64,000 nucleotides of DNA from Eledone cirrhosa (GCA_964016885.1 OZ024743.1:189905404-189969403); one strand, 5' to 3'. Counted from the stretch's first letter, positions 1-12,270 are shown. The notes: generated from the sequence alone by a model not told the origin. Translations and numbers: made by a program.

Positions 1-3000
1 TATGCATAGGGAAAGTATATACTTTCAGACGTTCAATCATCTGGCAGGAAGGTATACGTTGCTGACGATAGCTAATAAGCTTGAAACTAGTACAGCGTTC
101 CTTTATGAGTGTTGAACGAATGAGCAACGATGGTTGCTAGACACTGTACGGCTTAATACGGGATGTTTGTTTACAAATACACCGAGCATTATTAAAAAAT
201 GTTCTGTGAATCCATACGTATATATATATATGTGTGCATGTATGTATATATATATACATACTATTGTACGCCTGTATACATATTTGTATGTACGTGTACA
301 TATTTATATTTAAGTAACAGCCGTACTAAGAGTGGGATATGAAATTTCGTTTCATTTTTAACGTTTATAGATTTCGTTGAGCCCGGCCGATTAACACACT
401 CGATATGCAAATTGGGCTACTCGACCGTTAATATGCATAAGGTAAGTATATACGTTCAACAATCCGGCAAGAAGGTATGTTGTTGACGATAGCTAATAAG
501 CTTGTATCTAGTACAGCGTTTCTTTAACAGTGTTGAACAAATGAGCAACGATGGTTGCTTAATTCGGGTTGTTTGTTTACAAGGACACCGAGCATTATAT
601 TAATTGTTCGTTGAATCCATACGTACATATATATATGTGTGCATGTATGTATATATATATACATACTACTGTACGTCTGTATACATATATGTATGTACGT
701 ATACATATTTATATTTAAGTAACAGCCGTACTAAGAGTGAGAAATGAAATTTTGGTTCATACTTTCCGTTTATCGTTTCGGTATGCCCGTCCGATTAACT
801 CACTCGATATGCAAATTAGGCTGCTCATCCGTTAATATGCATAAGGAAAGTATATACTTTCAGACGTTCAATCATCTGGCAGGAAGGTATAATTTGCTGA
901 CGATAGCTAATAAGCTTGAAACTAGTACAGCGTTCCTTTGTCAGTGTTGAATAAATGAGCAACGATGGTTGCTAAACACTGTACGGCTTAATTCGGGATG
1001 TTTGTTTACAAACACACCGAGCATTATAAAAAATGTTCGGTGAATCCATACGTATACATATATATATGTGTGCATGTATGTATATATATATACATACTAC
1101 TGTACGTCTGTATACTTATATGTATGTACGTATACATACATATATTTAATTAACAGCCGTACTAAGAGTGAGAAATGAAATTCGTTTCATTTTTTCCGTT
1201 TATCGTATCCGTACCCCGGCCGATTAACTCTCTCGGTATGCAAATTAGGCTGCTCAGCCGTTTATATGCATAAGCAAAATATATACTTTCAGACGTTCAA
1301 TCATCTAGCAGGAAGGTATACGTTGCTGACGATAGCTAATAAGCTTGAAACTAGTACAGCGTTCCTTTATCAGTGTTGAACAAATGAGCAACGATGGTTC
1401 CTAGACACTGTACGGTCTAATACGGGATGTTTGTTTACAAACACACCGTGCATTATAATAAATGTTCGTTGAATCCATACGTACATATATATATGTGTGT
1501 GCCTGTATGTATATATATATACATACTACTGTACGTCTGAATACATATATGTATGTACGTATACATACTTATATTTAAGTAACAGCCGTACTAAGAGTGG
1601 GAAAGGAAATTTCGTTTCATTTTTAACGTTTATCGTATTTGGTGCACGCGGCCGATTAACTCACTCGATATGCAAATTGGGCTACTCAGCCATTAATATG
1701 CATAAGGTAGTATATACGTTCAACAATCTGGCAGGAAGGTATGTTGCTGATGATAGCTAATAAGCTTGAATCTAGTACAGAGTTCCTTTGACAGTGTTGA
1801 ACAAATGAGCAACGATGGTTGCTTAATTCGGGTTGTTTGTTTACAAACACACCGAGCATTATATTAAATCTTCGTTGAAACCATACATACATATATACAT
1901 GTGTGCATGTATGTATATATATATTCATACTACTGTACGTCTGTATACATATATGTATGTACGTATACATATTTATATTTAAGTAACAGCCGTACTAAGA
2001 GTGAGAAATGAAATTTCGGTTCATACTTTCCGTTTATCGTTTTCGGTATGCCCGTCCGATTAACACACTCGATATGCAAATTAGGCTGCTCAGCCGGTAA
2101 TATGCATAAGGAAAGTATATACTTTCAGACGTTCAATCATCTGGCAGGAAGGTATAATTTGCTGACGATAGCTAATAAGCTTGACACTAGTACAGCGTTC
2201 CTTTGTCAGTGTTGAATAAATGAACAACGATGGTTGCTATACACTGTACGGCTTAATTCGGGATGTTAGTTTACAAATACACCGAGCATTATAAAAAAAA
2301 TGTTCTGTGAATCCATACGTATATATATATATATGTGTGCCTGTATGTATATATATATATACATACTACTGTACGTCTGTATACTTATATGTATGTAGGT
2401 ATACATACTTTTATTTAAGTAACAGCCGTACTAAGAGTGAGAAATGAAATTTCGTTTCATTTTTTCCGTATATCGTTTCCGTACCCCGGCCGATTAACTC
2501 ACTCGGTATGCAAATTAGGCTGCTCAGACGTTAATATGCATAGGGAAAGTATATACTTTCAGACGTTCAATCATCTGGCAGGAAGGTATACGTTGCTGAC
2601 GATAGCTAATAAGCTTGAAACTAGTACAGCGTTCCTTTATGAGTGTTGAACGAATGAGCAACGATGGTTGCTAGACACTGTACGGCTTAATACGGGATGT
2701 TTGTTTACAAATACACCGAGCATTATAAAAAAATGTTCTGTGAATCCATACGTATATATATATATGTGTGCATGTATGTATATATATATACATACTACTG
2801 TACGTCTGTATAGTTATATGTATGTACGTATACATACTTATATTTAAGTAACAGCCGTACTAAGAGTGAGAAATGAAATTTCGTTTCATTTTTTTCGTAT
2901 ATCGTTTCCGTACCCCGGCCGATTAACTCACTCGGTTTGCAAATTAGGCTGCTCAGACGTTAATATGCATAAGGAAAGTATATACTTTCAGACGTTCAAT

Positions 3001-3757
3001 CAACTGGCAGGAAGGTATACGTTGCTGACGATAGCTAATAAGCTTGAAACTAGTACAGCGTTCCTTTATGAGTGTTGAACGAATGATCAACGATGGTTGC
3101 TAGACACTGTACGGCTTAATACGGGATTTTTGTTTACAAACACACCGAGCATTATAATAAATGATCGGTGAATCCATACGTACATATATATGTGTGCATG
3201 TATGTATATATATATACATACTACTCTACGTCTGTATACATATATGTATGTACGTATACATACTTATATTTAAGTAACAGCCATACTAAGAGTGAGAAAT
3301 GAAATTTCGTTTCATTCTTTCCGTTTATCGTTTTCGGTACCCCGGCCGATTAACTCACTCGATATGCAAATTAGGCTGCTCATCCGTTAATATGCATAAG
3401 GTAAGTATATACGTTCAACAATCTGGCAGGAAGGTATACGTTGCTGACGATAGCTAATAAGCTTGAAACTAGTACAGCGTTCCTTTGTCAGTGTTGAACA
3501 AACGAGCAACTATGGTTGCTGGACACTACGGCTTAATACGGGATGTTTGTTCACAAACACACCGAGCATTATAATAAATGTTCGTTGAAACCTTACATAC
3601 ATATATATATGTGTGCCTGTATGTATATATATATATATATACATACTACTGTACGTCTGTATACATATATGTATGTACGTGTACATACTTATATTTAAGT
3701 CACAGCCGTACTAAGTGTGGCAAATGAAATTTCTTTTTATTTTTCCGTTTATATATA
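1..3757. repeat. Satellite array 1, about 420-bp monomer, nine units
   Basis: The anchor GCTAATAAGCTTGA recurs at 71, 492, 906, 1335, 1756, 2171, 2605, 3034 and 3453, giving spacings of 421, 414, 429, 421, 415, 434, 429 and 419. Each unit holds a short palindromic start (GAAATGAAATTTCGTTTCAT), a conserved core with ATATGCAAAT and ATATGCATAAGG, and a TA/TG-rich stretch rich in CATGTATGTATATA. Unit types repeat in threes: 71, 1335 and 2605 resemble each other, as do 492 and 1756, and 906 and 2171. The array enters from the left window edge and stops in a (TA)n tract. The short open frames inside it recur because the repeat does; I see no coding function. Confidence 0.93.
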
Positions 3758-4490
3758 TATATATATACAGGGTGTGTCTTATTGTGTATGAGTGTCTTTT
3801 TCTATGAGTAAGAGTTCATCGTTTCATCGTGCAATTAACTTGGCAATCCAATAAGAACAATTATCATAGAAAGCAGCTGTTTAATTCCCACTCGTACATT
3901 GTTTAATGAGTAATACCACGAAGAATCATCAACGTGAAGCTATAAAAGAACAAGAGACATTTATCATGAAGTTTTGTATAAAAATCAATGGCGAACTTGT
4001 GTTGTATTCCACTATTATATTTACTCATTATAATTCCACTATTATATATACTCATTATAAATAGACTGCTTCCTATCAAGAGAAGTTTTCAGATTTACTT
4101 CTGCTAATTATGTTCAACACGAATATCGTGTCTAGCATGTTAAATAATTATAATACAACCTTGTCCAATTGTAAGCTGTTTCAATTACATGATGTTTAAC
4201 GTGTCAATTATTGGTTTGTCAATTGATACACCTGAGTGCAATCATCAGCAAACAGTTTCTAATGGGAGAAAGAATACACAAGCACTAACATCCTGGAATT
4301 ACATGTCATATAATATTCAATTTCTTTTATCTTGATTATGAGCTTCAGCCCTGTTAATTGTAATATAAATTTTATCCTTCCAAATGTAACATACTATTGT
4401 GAATTTAATCGACAGAAGATCTTGCCTGCAACGGCAGGATCGTGCTAATAGCAGCCCCACACACACACAGATAAAGATATATATACAGAT
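3758..4490. other. No gene seen; small 27-bp direct duplication
   Basis: AT-rich sequence between the satellite and the first SINE. The only structure noticed is a 27-bp unit beginning ATTCCACTATTATAT that occurs twice head to tail at about 4006-4059, the two copies differing by one or two bases. Confidence 0.6.
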
Positions 4491-4635
4491 ATAATTGTTT
4501 CCACTTATGGAACAAGGCCAGCAATTTATTTTATCGAAGGCAAAGTTAACCTCGGCGGGATTTGAACTCAGGGCCGTAACTCTATGCGTCAAAGCATGGC
4601 GTCCAACCTTCTACCGATACTGCCAATCCACCGCC
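4491..4635 (-). repeat. Octopus OR-type tRNA-derived SINE, internally deleted
   Basis: Reads on the minus strand from the tRNA-like head (GGCGGTGGATTGGCAGTATC) to the tail ending in AACAATTAT. The B-box-like GAGTTCAAATCCCGCC is present. About 40 bases of the body between the ACTGG and GATAAAATAAA blocks are missing compared with other copies here. Family membership rests on likeness to the other copies in this window and to SINEs described from octopus. Confidence 0.85.
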
Positions 4636-5009
4636 TATATATCTATATATTATATTATATATAGAAAGAGATTCATGTTTTGTGAATATAAGTTTAAAAT
4701 TTGAGCGAGATACGTCTCATTTCAAAACCGAAGACTGGTAAATACAACACTCCATGAGCAACTGAAGTCCTTTAATGGTTGACTCGTTTTTATTATTGGA
4801 TGATTCGTGTAAAGGAAGAAAACATTAACATTATTATTATTACTTATAATTGAATGATTAACAATTATTCTATTACGGTAGCTATAGATTCAAGATAAAT
4901 ATACGTGATATGAGTTAAAAGAAAAAAGACATTGAGACAATTGAGTCCCACCAAGATGTATCTATCATTGTTAAGAATTACCTATCGATTTCTAAATGAT
5001 TATATATGC

Positions 5010-6045
5010 TTAGAGTCAGTTTCTTCTATAGATTCTCGTCTTCTCTCCAACGTTTTGATGACCCAATCCTTGGTAAATTCGAATGCGGTGTCAACGTTAG
5101 ACTCTCTCCAGTGTCTCGTGACATGGTTGCGTTGCCTAAACGATTTAGGGACCTAGGACTGTGTAAATTCTTGTTTCTGTCTCTTCCCTGTTGTTTTACT
5201 TCATCCATACTTGTTGCCCTCTGGTGGGTAACAACTTTTCCTTTCTAAAATGGGCTAGTTTCAAAAGAGCAGTGGATGAAGCTCTACTATATTTGAGGGA
5301 GCTAGGTTTGCCAGTCCTAATAGAGAGTAGAATAAACTGAAGCAGAGAGTTTAGGACAATTTACGTTCGTGAAAAATCTTCAAAACTCACTTTGATCAAT
5401 CTGATCAATTTTCAAGGTGTCACTTAATTTCCGCGAGTGCACATTTCTCTGGAGACTAAAATTGGTGGCTACTCAGTATGGATGAGCCCCACATCTCTAT
5501 TGCACACAGAATGAGAGTTGATATCTGTGGGGTATTGAAATGTCGCTGTTGTAGATCCCTTGATTCTACAAGTCGCCATAGCTTGTCTAATCGCTTGAAT
5601 GCAGATTGCTTCTCTCGTAATAACTTAATTACTAATCAGGCATACGCTTGGGTAAATATCCACTTAAAAGAGCCGGTTGGGGTGACCGGAGTTGATGGAA
5701 AGAGACCAGATGATCTCAAGCTTTGTCCCTTATTTGGGACACCACACTCAGCGTCTGTTTAGTGTCTTCACACATACTGGATGCTGCAGTAAAATCAGGG
5801 GTCACTGCTCCTGTAGCCGAACGGAATAAAGTCCTAAATAACCCAGAATTACTGGCAAACTATTTATTCCAATCTGTGGCATTCGAGACGTTTAGGGAAG
5901 CTGGATCACTGACAACGAAGTTCTTATCATTGGTGCCTTATCAAGGCATCCGGTGATCTCCCTGGTGATGCTTGGTTGTTCTAGCACCCCAACCTCGGTA
6001 ATATTACGAGAGCATCAGCGTGATCTGATATATATTAGAGGGAGA
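5010..6045 (+). pseudogene. Decayed LINE pol 3' end (post-RT region)
   Basis: Broken plus-strand frames look like the region after the reverse transcriptase of a non-LTR retrotransposon. In order I see LPKRFRDLGL (cf. LPxRLGGLGI), a cysteine-rich stretch CRCCRSLDSTSRHSL near 5545, KEPVGVTGVDGKRPDDLKL near 5670, WDTTLSVCLVSSHI near 5735, then YLFQSVAFETFREAG near 5865. This order is typical of LINE polyproteins whose C-termini contain a CCHC-like element and a GKRPDG motif. At least two frameshifts (around 5720 and 5950) and stops break it. The RT core and 5' end are absent. The clade cannot be fixed by eye. Confidence 0.72.
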
Positions 6046-6565
6046 CCCCTGCGCCTTTTATTGTGTGTGACCGATTGCCACATATTTCGTAATTCTCTTT
6101 CGTTTTGAATTTATATTTTTACGTATTGTATATATTATTTGTAAAGTTAAGTTACAATGTAAATAGCTGAATAAATATTAAACTACAAGGAAAAAATATT
6201 TTGCGTCACTTTATTATGATAAGTAACGGAAATAAATTTAATAAATTTTAGAGGCTTTCTTTCCTTTGACGAAATGTATATATAATATGATTCAATAAAT
6301 ATATTATTTGTATAAAGGAATAAAATTGTGTCGTGAAACAATGCGTGAATATATGTACAATTACTTCTCACACACTTATACAAATATATTTTCTCAATTT
6401 TACTTTTGAAAAGCATAAGAACTGTGAAACCGGTAAAGGAAATAAATAAATATTCTTAAAAATACTCCACTTGCATTTTCAATTTCTTTTCCTTTTACTT
6501 TCTCCCATGTAGGATATCTCGTTTTTTTTTCGTTTTTTTTTCGTTTTTTTATTAAAAAAAAACAT

Positions 6566-6567
6566 GT

Positions 6568-6606
<39 letters not shown>

Positions 6607-6608
6607 GA

Positions 6609-6654
<46 letters not shown>
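6566..6654. repeat. (TC)n-(AC)n-(TA)n compound microsatellite
   Basis: Direct runs of TC, then AC, then TA. Minus-strand open frames over this tract are microsatellite translations. Confidence 0.95.
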
Positions 6655-6730
6655 CGAAAGAGGTGTGGTAAGGAGCCAGATGGACCATAACGCACCAGAG
6701 TACTCAATATTTAGGGTTTTAGAGTGGGTA

Positions 6731-6844
6731 ATAGGAAAATGTCTGACCCCGACGGCAGAACTCAAGCCGTTTCGACGGCTATTTCTGGACTCCAGATATA
6801 GCTGTCGAAACGGCTTGAGCTCTGCCGTCGGGGTCATACATTTT

Positions 6845-6849
<5 letters not shown>
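6731..6849. repeat. 119-bp near-perfect palindrome
   Basis: The left half starts ATAGGAAAATGTCTGACCCC and the right half ends GGGGTCATACATTTTCCTAT; the arms run into each other near 6790 with almost no loop. They are GC-rich (CCGACGGCAGAACTC, AAGCCGTTTCGACGGC) and the block lies between two (TA)n tracts. It could be a fold-back element or the head-to-head ends of a retroelement terminus. The right arm holds GTCGAAACGG, recalling the GAAAC element of hammerhead-type termini. Confidence 0.9.
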
Positions 6850-6885
<36 letters not shown>

Positions 6886-7118
6886 GTGTGTGTATGTGTG
6901 TGTATATATATAAATATATATGTTTATTTATTAAGGGCAGTTACTACAATGGAGTCATACCAAGTACGTATGTTTTGTTGGTCCGGTGCACCAGCAGCTT
7001 GTTCCACCTGTGCCGCTGAAAACAAACTGGAAATATAAATCTAATTATATTAGAACTTGCCCTAGTGTGTTGAATTGCACTCTAACTTTGATATATTTAC
7101 CAAACTATTAGTTATGAA

Positions 7119-7300
7119 TAGACCTATATTTTTTCTAAAAACCTGTTTTCCAATTCCACCCCGCCCGGCCCTTCAATCTTTCTAATTTCTCATTCTTTCT
7201 TCTGATGAAGGACTAACCTGCTATTTCAAGCGTTAACCTAATATTCCTTCCGTATACTGTATTGATTGTGTTGTTATTTCTGTTTACCTTTTACACACAC
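7119..7300 (+). repeat. Dispersed repeat with hammerhead-like core, copy 1
   Basis: Matches 9376-9567 in the same orientation: shared blocks include TTCAATCTTTCTAATTTCTC, a GATGAAGGAC core, TTTCAAGCGTTAACCTAAT and GTTGTTATTTCTGTTTACC, after which both run into (CA)n. It contains CTT-CTGATGA and TTC-AAG, which could close a short stem I, but the GAAA element is lost from this copy. Confidence 0.75.
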
Positions 7301-7380
7301 ACACACACATTTCTCCCCCCCCCCCCCTCTCTCTCTCTCTCTCTTTAAAAATATATATATTTATAAAATTTTCCCATGTT

Positions 7381-7825
7381 CTATATCATGAAGATCAAAG
7401 GTGTGAAACGTTCTGGATTGCGGGGAAGTGTGCTAGAGAAAATCTCTATATGGCTGGAGTAAAATATGTCAGATATGATTGGGGTGCACCTGCTCTGACT
7501 GATGCAGAGTAGAGCGAGGCATGGAAGTCTTACCACGATAGACTGTTGAACGAAAGGTTTAAATGGCACAGTGAGGAACTTCCCTGCGAATACGCATCTG
7601 ATGGACTAGTCATAAAAGTTCAAAGCCTTGTGATAGTCAAATCAATTTAGTATATGAAAGCAAGGAAGTCAGCTTGAGAAATTGTTGTAGTTGCCGAATT
7701 GCTAAAGATATCGAGCATGGTAGGTTACGAACTACAAATACACAATTAATCAAGTAATTCTGGATGATATCATACGTAATGAAAATGCAGTGGTTGTATC
7801 ATTACAGACTGCTACAATCGAGGAA
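7381..7825 (+). pseudogene. LINE pol fragment: linker before reverse transcriptase
   Basis: The plus-strand reading gives EDQRCETFWIAGKCARENLY, then AGVKYVRYDWGAPALTDAE, SEAWKSYHDRLLNERFKWHS, EELPCEYASDGLVIKV and ELLKISSMVGYEL, with stops between them. This order (REDQR..F.IA.Q..KEN, LSDAxKxEAWxxHYERLLN, MKxGKAxGPSGIVxEMLK) is typical of the linker leading into the RT domain of a LINE family common in invertebrates. It abuts an oppositely oriented PLE fragment near 7825. Confidence 0.75.
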
Positions 7826-8500
7826 ATTCACGCCAGATAGATTGGTTTCAACGTGAATGGAAATGTAGCCTTTAAAGAAAGTGATAAGCTCTTTTCTAAG
7901 CCTCTCAATAGGTCGGGCTCCACACTTAGTCATAGTCAAAAGAACATCATCGGTACAGACCCCCGCCTACATTAGGGAATCCATCCTTGATGGAAAAGAG
8001 TAAAAATAAAGCAATAAGGTCTGTGACTACCGCTGAATCGCTGGTACACATGCTCACGTCAAATGAGGTACTATTTGATTTCTTAAGTCAAATAGAGTTG
8101 CCGAAATTATCAGAGATTTATTTAAGTGGAGAGCAACTTCGGAATCCTCCGTGAGGGTTTTGGGGGAAATTAATATCTCTAAGAAGGAGTGGTAAGTTGA
8201 TGGAAAAATAGTAGTTATTGACGTTGAATTAGATAGAAAGGGGCCACATCTCTAATTTTGGGTATAATCCTAATTAAAAATCTTTTACTAAACCTACTTA
8301 AATTAGACATAGTGGGGTTAATGAGCCGAATAGATGCGCTTTTTAAATTGAAATTTAGTTTATGATCCTTCAGAGTAAAATGAACAGAAATAGTGTCCAG
8401 AGATTCAGTCAGGTCCTGGATATTAAGTTCCGAAGTGATTTTTAAACCAGCGTTGTTGATGTCGTTAATAACATTCCGATCGATTTTCCCTTAATCTTTG
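7826..8500 (-). pseudogene. Penelope-like element RT remnant
   Basis: The minus-strand reading gives GKIDRNVINDINNAGLK, then HFTLKDHKLNFNLKSAS, RLINPTMSNLSRFSKRF, a damaged NNYYFSI, SDSAVVTDLIALFLL, GGGLYR followed after a frameshift by DD, and VNFLDCSSL. LKDHK, RLINP, DSAxVxDL, YRDD and VNFLD are in the order found in PLE reverse transcriptases. Several stops and frameshifts; no GIY-YIG region. It is more diverged than the other three PLE copies here and belongs to another family. Confidence 0.75.
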
Positions 8501-8524
8501 GTCACGCCATTATGTAGCAAATTA

Positions 8525-8580
<56 letters not shown>
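8525..8580. repeat. (CA)n microsatellite
   Basis: Uninterrupted CA dinucleotides of about 50 bp. Confidence 0.95.
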
Positions 8581-8586
<6 letters not shown>

Positions 8587-9375
8587 TCACGTGTGTGTAT
8601 GTATGTACGTGTCTACTATTACATCTCACAGCATAACTCAGTATTCCGTGCAACAGCTGCAGTCCGTATTTTGAAACGCACTAAATAGGATGTTGATGAC
8701 TTGCAGAACTGACTAGTAGTCATCGGTTTTAGTATCTGAAATGTGATTACTTATGCATATAAATGTATTCAGTCTTAAAGTAATGTTACATTTACTGTTA
8801 TCTTTATTGTTAAATTATGCAGTAGAATTAGTGTCGGTAGATGTGATAGTCGTTAACAAATTGCAAAAATAGTATTGGCGAATTTAATCAGACCATATAT
8901 ATACAACACACACATACATGAATAAAACATGCATTTGGGCGCGCACTCGTGCTCATGAGCACGCACATGCGCACACATGCACATACATATATGATAACTC
9001 TATATCTCTATATACACGGAATAGAATTAGATAAGACTGCGTAAAGGTGTATATAAATTTATACCCTTTTGGTGTATAGATATATAATCATGCCAAATAT
9101 ACGTATCCCCTTGTAAATTGATAAATGGTAACCATCTTGAATTGATTAACGAATCTAGTTGCGTTCCATACCAGAGGGGGAACGAGGGAAATACAGTTAA
9201 CTAACGCACTCAGTACATTAATAGAAAAAGGTTATATTCATTTTATATAGAAATGACTTCTACGGGACTAGAACTCTTCCTTTCATTTCTATATGAAACG
9301 AATAAACAAATAAGTAAGGAAATAATACACACACAGACACACGCATTTATATATATAAAGAGATGGGAACTTGTA
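8581..9375. other. No gene seen
   Basis: AT-rich with scattered CA/TG runs; nothing recognised. Confidence 0.5.
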
Positions 9376-9684
<309 letters not shown>

Positions 9685-9909
9685 GCATGCAGTCAAAAAA
9701 AAAAAAAAAAATCTATATACGAGGTGTGTTAGAAAAGTTGAAGGACTGATGTCACAAAGATTTATTTCAAACCCAAACTTCACACTAAGAGTTTTCTCCT
9801 TCAAAGTAATCCCCCTGGAGTATGTGACTGTAATCTTAGCTCTCTGCAGCGATCAAACTTTTTTCTTCATAATTTTATATACATATCCTCTGTTTCAGGT
9901 CATCAAGCA

Positions 9910-10335
9910 ATGAGCACAGAGCAACGAACAAACTTGAAAACTCCGTCAGAAGCACTGGGATTGCTGCGGCAAGTGTATGGAGATGAGACGATGTCACGCT
10001 CATGTGTTCTTGAGTGGTGCAAGAGGTTTAAAGAAGAACGCGAGGACGTGGAAGATGATCCCAGGAGCGGAAGGCCCTTAACAACTAGGACTGAGGTCAA
10101 CGTTGAGCGCATCAGGCAGATTGTGCGTAGCGATCGTCGGCTGACTGTTCGACTGATGGCAAATGAGCTGGGCATGAATCGGGACAGCGTCTGGAAGATT
10201 CTCACTGAAGATTTGGACATGCGGAAAGTCTTCGCGAAGATGGTGCCAAAACTGCTGAACGATAACCAGAAGGGTCGACGCATGCAAGTGTGCCAGGACA
10301 TCCTCTGCGTCATGAAACCGAACCAGACTTGCTAG
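9910..10335 (+). pseudogene. Mariner transposase, N-terminal part
   Basis: 141 residues matching the DNA-binding half of mariner transposases: a first helix-turn-helix around residues 13-45 (including VLEWCKRFKEER), the GRP-type linker PRSGRPLTT near 51-59, and a second helix-turn-helix around 65-105 (LTVRLMANELGMN, SVWKIL). The start at ATG 9910 lies about 90 bp inside the left TIR end, as usual. The frame stops at 10335, where a full protein would run into the catalytic domain; a frameshift brings the next piece into another frame. Confidence 0.92.
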
Positions 10336-10554
10336 GGACAGTCATCACCGGTGATGATTCATGGATCTTCGAGTACGACCCGGAGGGGGCCCGTTTTGAA
10401 GACGAGGACGACATCAAAAATCAAAAAGGCCCTGACGACGGAACTGCGGAGGATCCCGGAAGAATCCTTCCAGGAGTGCATGCAAGCGTGGCAGAAAAGG
10501 GTGGAAAAGTGCATTAGACTCCAGGGGGATTACTTTGAAGGAGAAAACTTTTAG
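10336..10554 (+). pseudogene. Mariner transposase, catalytic start fused to C-terminus
   Basis: The reading resumes with TVITGDDSWIFEYDPE, which holds the first catalytic aspartate of the DD34D triad. It then jumps directly to GARFEDEDDIK, which belongs near the C-terminus, and in a shifted frame ends IPEESFQECMQAWQKRVEKC then GDYFEGENF. The block with the second and third aspartates (HDNAPAH and the SPDLAP region in the family) is absent. The deletion and two frameshifts make this copy unable to encode a transposase. Confidence 0.9.
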
Positions 10555-10669
10555 TGCGAAGTATGGGTTTGAAATAAATCTTTTGTGACATCAGTCCTGG
10601 AACTTTTCTGACACACCTCGTATGTTTTAGAAAATGTGTGAAATCCTTTGTATAGTTAGGTATGTTTGA

Positions 10670-10737
10670 AAAAATGAAAAAGACTTCACTTGTAGTTCTA
10701 AACAATTTAACCTTATAATATTACAATTTTACAATTG
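10670..10737 (+). repeat. Left arm of a widely spaced inverted repeat
   Basis: ACTTCACTTGTAGTTCTAAA through CAATTTTACAATT is the inverse of 12204-12273, with about 10 differences over roughly 65 bp. The arms enclose about 1.5 kb of TG/CA-rich and trinucleotide-repeat sequence. Confidence 0.75.
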
Positions 10738-11346
10738 AACAGATACGTATGAATATATACAGTTTCGTATAGATAGAGACATGCTCCTGCACACGTATTC
10801 ACGCGTGTGTGGGTGAATGTAGACGTCTATGCATATGTGTATCTATATGTCAAATGAGATATCCATGTGCGTATATGTATGTATGTGGGTACATATGTGT
10901 ACATATGTATGAATCTACATACATATGTGTGTATGTGGATATAGACGTGGGCCGCGTGTTCATATATGTGCATATGAATATACATGCTGTTAAAAATGTG
11001 TATATAAATTTACTTCTGCATATATGTATATATATATGTGTTCACATGCATATATGTAAATGTATGTATGGGTCTATGTGCACGTATATGTGTATGCTTG
11101 TTTGTATGGACATACATGTGTGCATGTATGTTTATAGGAGTGGTGACACGTAGCTTGGTGACTTGGGTATTCTACTCACGACTGCAAGATCATGATTATT
11201 TCACGTTTCCCCTCAGTTGTACCTATAACTCAGGAGGGTCAGCCTTGTCACACACTGTAGCACACTGAATCTCCCTGAGATACATGCCAAGGATACTTGT
11301 GTTTGTGGAATGTGTACATGGGGGTATATGTAGGTGTGTTTGTATG

Positions 11347-11407
<61 letters not shown>

Positions 11408-11760
11408 CTTGCGCGTACGGGTGCATGTATGTGTATGCATGTTTATATATGTGTGTATGTTTATGCATATGTGTGTAGAGGTGTAGCTATGCATATATGT
11501 GTATGTATATGTGTGTGTATGTATGCGTGTATGTGTATGCATGTGTGTGTGCATGTATGTACATATGCGATGACAGTGGGAGTTCGGTTCTTCCACGTTC
11601 GGTCCATATCGTTGAAATAGTTGTTGATGTGCTTGTTGACGTTCTCTTCGTCACTGACGTTGTTACGGTCGTTATCGTCTACGTCGTTGTTATAGATGTC
11701 GTTATAGCCGTTGTTGTTGTCATCGTCGTTAAAAAGCATTTGGCCATTATAATTCACTAG
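10738..11760. repeat. TG/CA-rich low-complexity block with (TA)n and decayed trinucleotide repeat
   Basis: 10800-11140 and 11400-11570 are degenerate TATGTG/CATGTA repeats; 11350-11401 is (TA)n; 11600-11735 is a decayed GTT/GTC/GTA trinucleotide run. Open frames on both strands (Cys/Tyr/Met-rich, His/Thr-rich, Asn/Asp-rich) follow from repeat periodicity. Confidence 0.85.
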
Positions 11761-12203
11761 TATTTTATTCACCAAAGGGCATCTATTGAAATGGAACCAG
11801 CAGGGGAACCTTTACAACCCTTTTCTAAAACACTCATTAACTTTGCCTCTAGGGACCAAATCTGACCATCACATCCGGTTCCCTGAAACCCAACACCTCT
11901 CAACTCCACTCTCAATCAATAAACTTGCTTTTACTATTTTCTGTCGTCTTTTTGAATATATATTCTTTAATTCCTTTAAATCTTCATCAACACTCCTTCA
12001 CTTCCATCGTCATTACCCCCCTCCCCCCAAACAAACACACACCAATATCTCATATATAAAGTCACACATTGCAACGCAACTTTAGATCAGTTTGACAATA
12101 ACCACCGACGAATGCGACAAAGTTCCACAGGAAAGTTAACCAGGAACCTTAAAAAAACCTTCACACCGAAGTTAACAAAGAACTTACTAGATTTACATAC
12201 CAA
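11761..12203. other. No gene seen
   Basis: Ordinary-complexity sequence inside the inverted repeat 10670/12204. An open frame of 99 codons begins at 11786 but matches no family I recognise. Confidence 0.5.
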
Positions 12204-12270
12204 AATTGTAAAATTGTAATATTATAAAATTAAATTGCTTAGAACTACAAGTGAATTCATTCTTTTCTTT

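Larger units (their letters stand above)
9720..10620 (+). mobile_element. Internally deleted mariner transposon
   Basis: Terminal inverted repeats of about 102 bp run from 9720 (CGAGGTGTGTTAGAAAAGTT) to 9821 and from 10518 to 10620; they match with few differences. TA dinucleotides at 9718-9719 and 10621-10622 are the expected target duplication. The element is 901 bp, shorter than the roughly 1.3 kb of a full mariner, and the transposase it encloses lacks its middle. It could still move if a transposase were supplied from elsewhere, because both ends are present; that is inference. Confidence 0.93.

Noticed and set aside
1497..3078. Recurrent 70-94-codon frames in the satellite, considered as a small protein family.
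   Set aside because: They recur only because the monomer does, with different lengths and frames, and cross the TA-rich part.
11139..11285. TAGCTTGGTGACTTGG followed by AAGATCATGATT, considered as another tRNA-derived SINE.
   Set aside because: The B box is poor and no second copy is present in the window.
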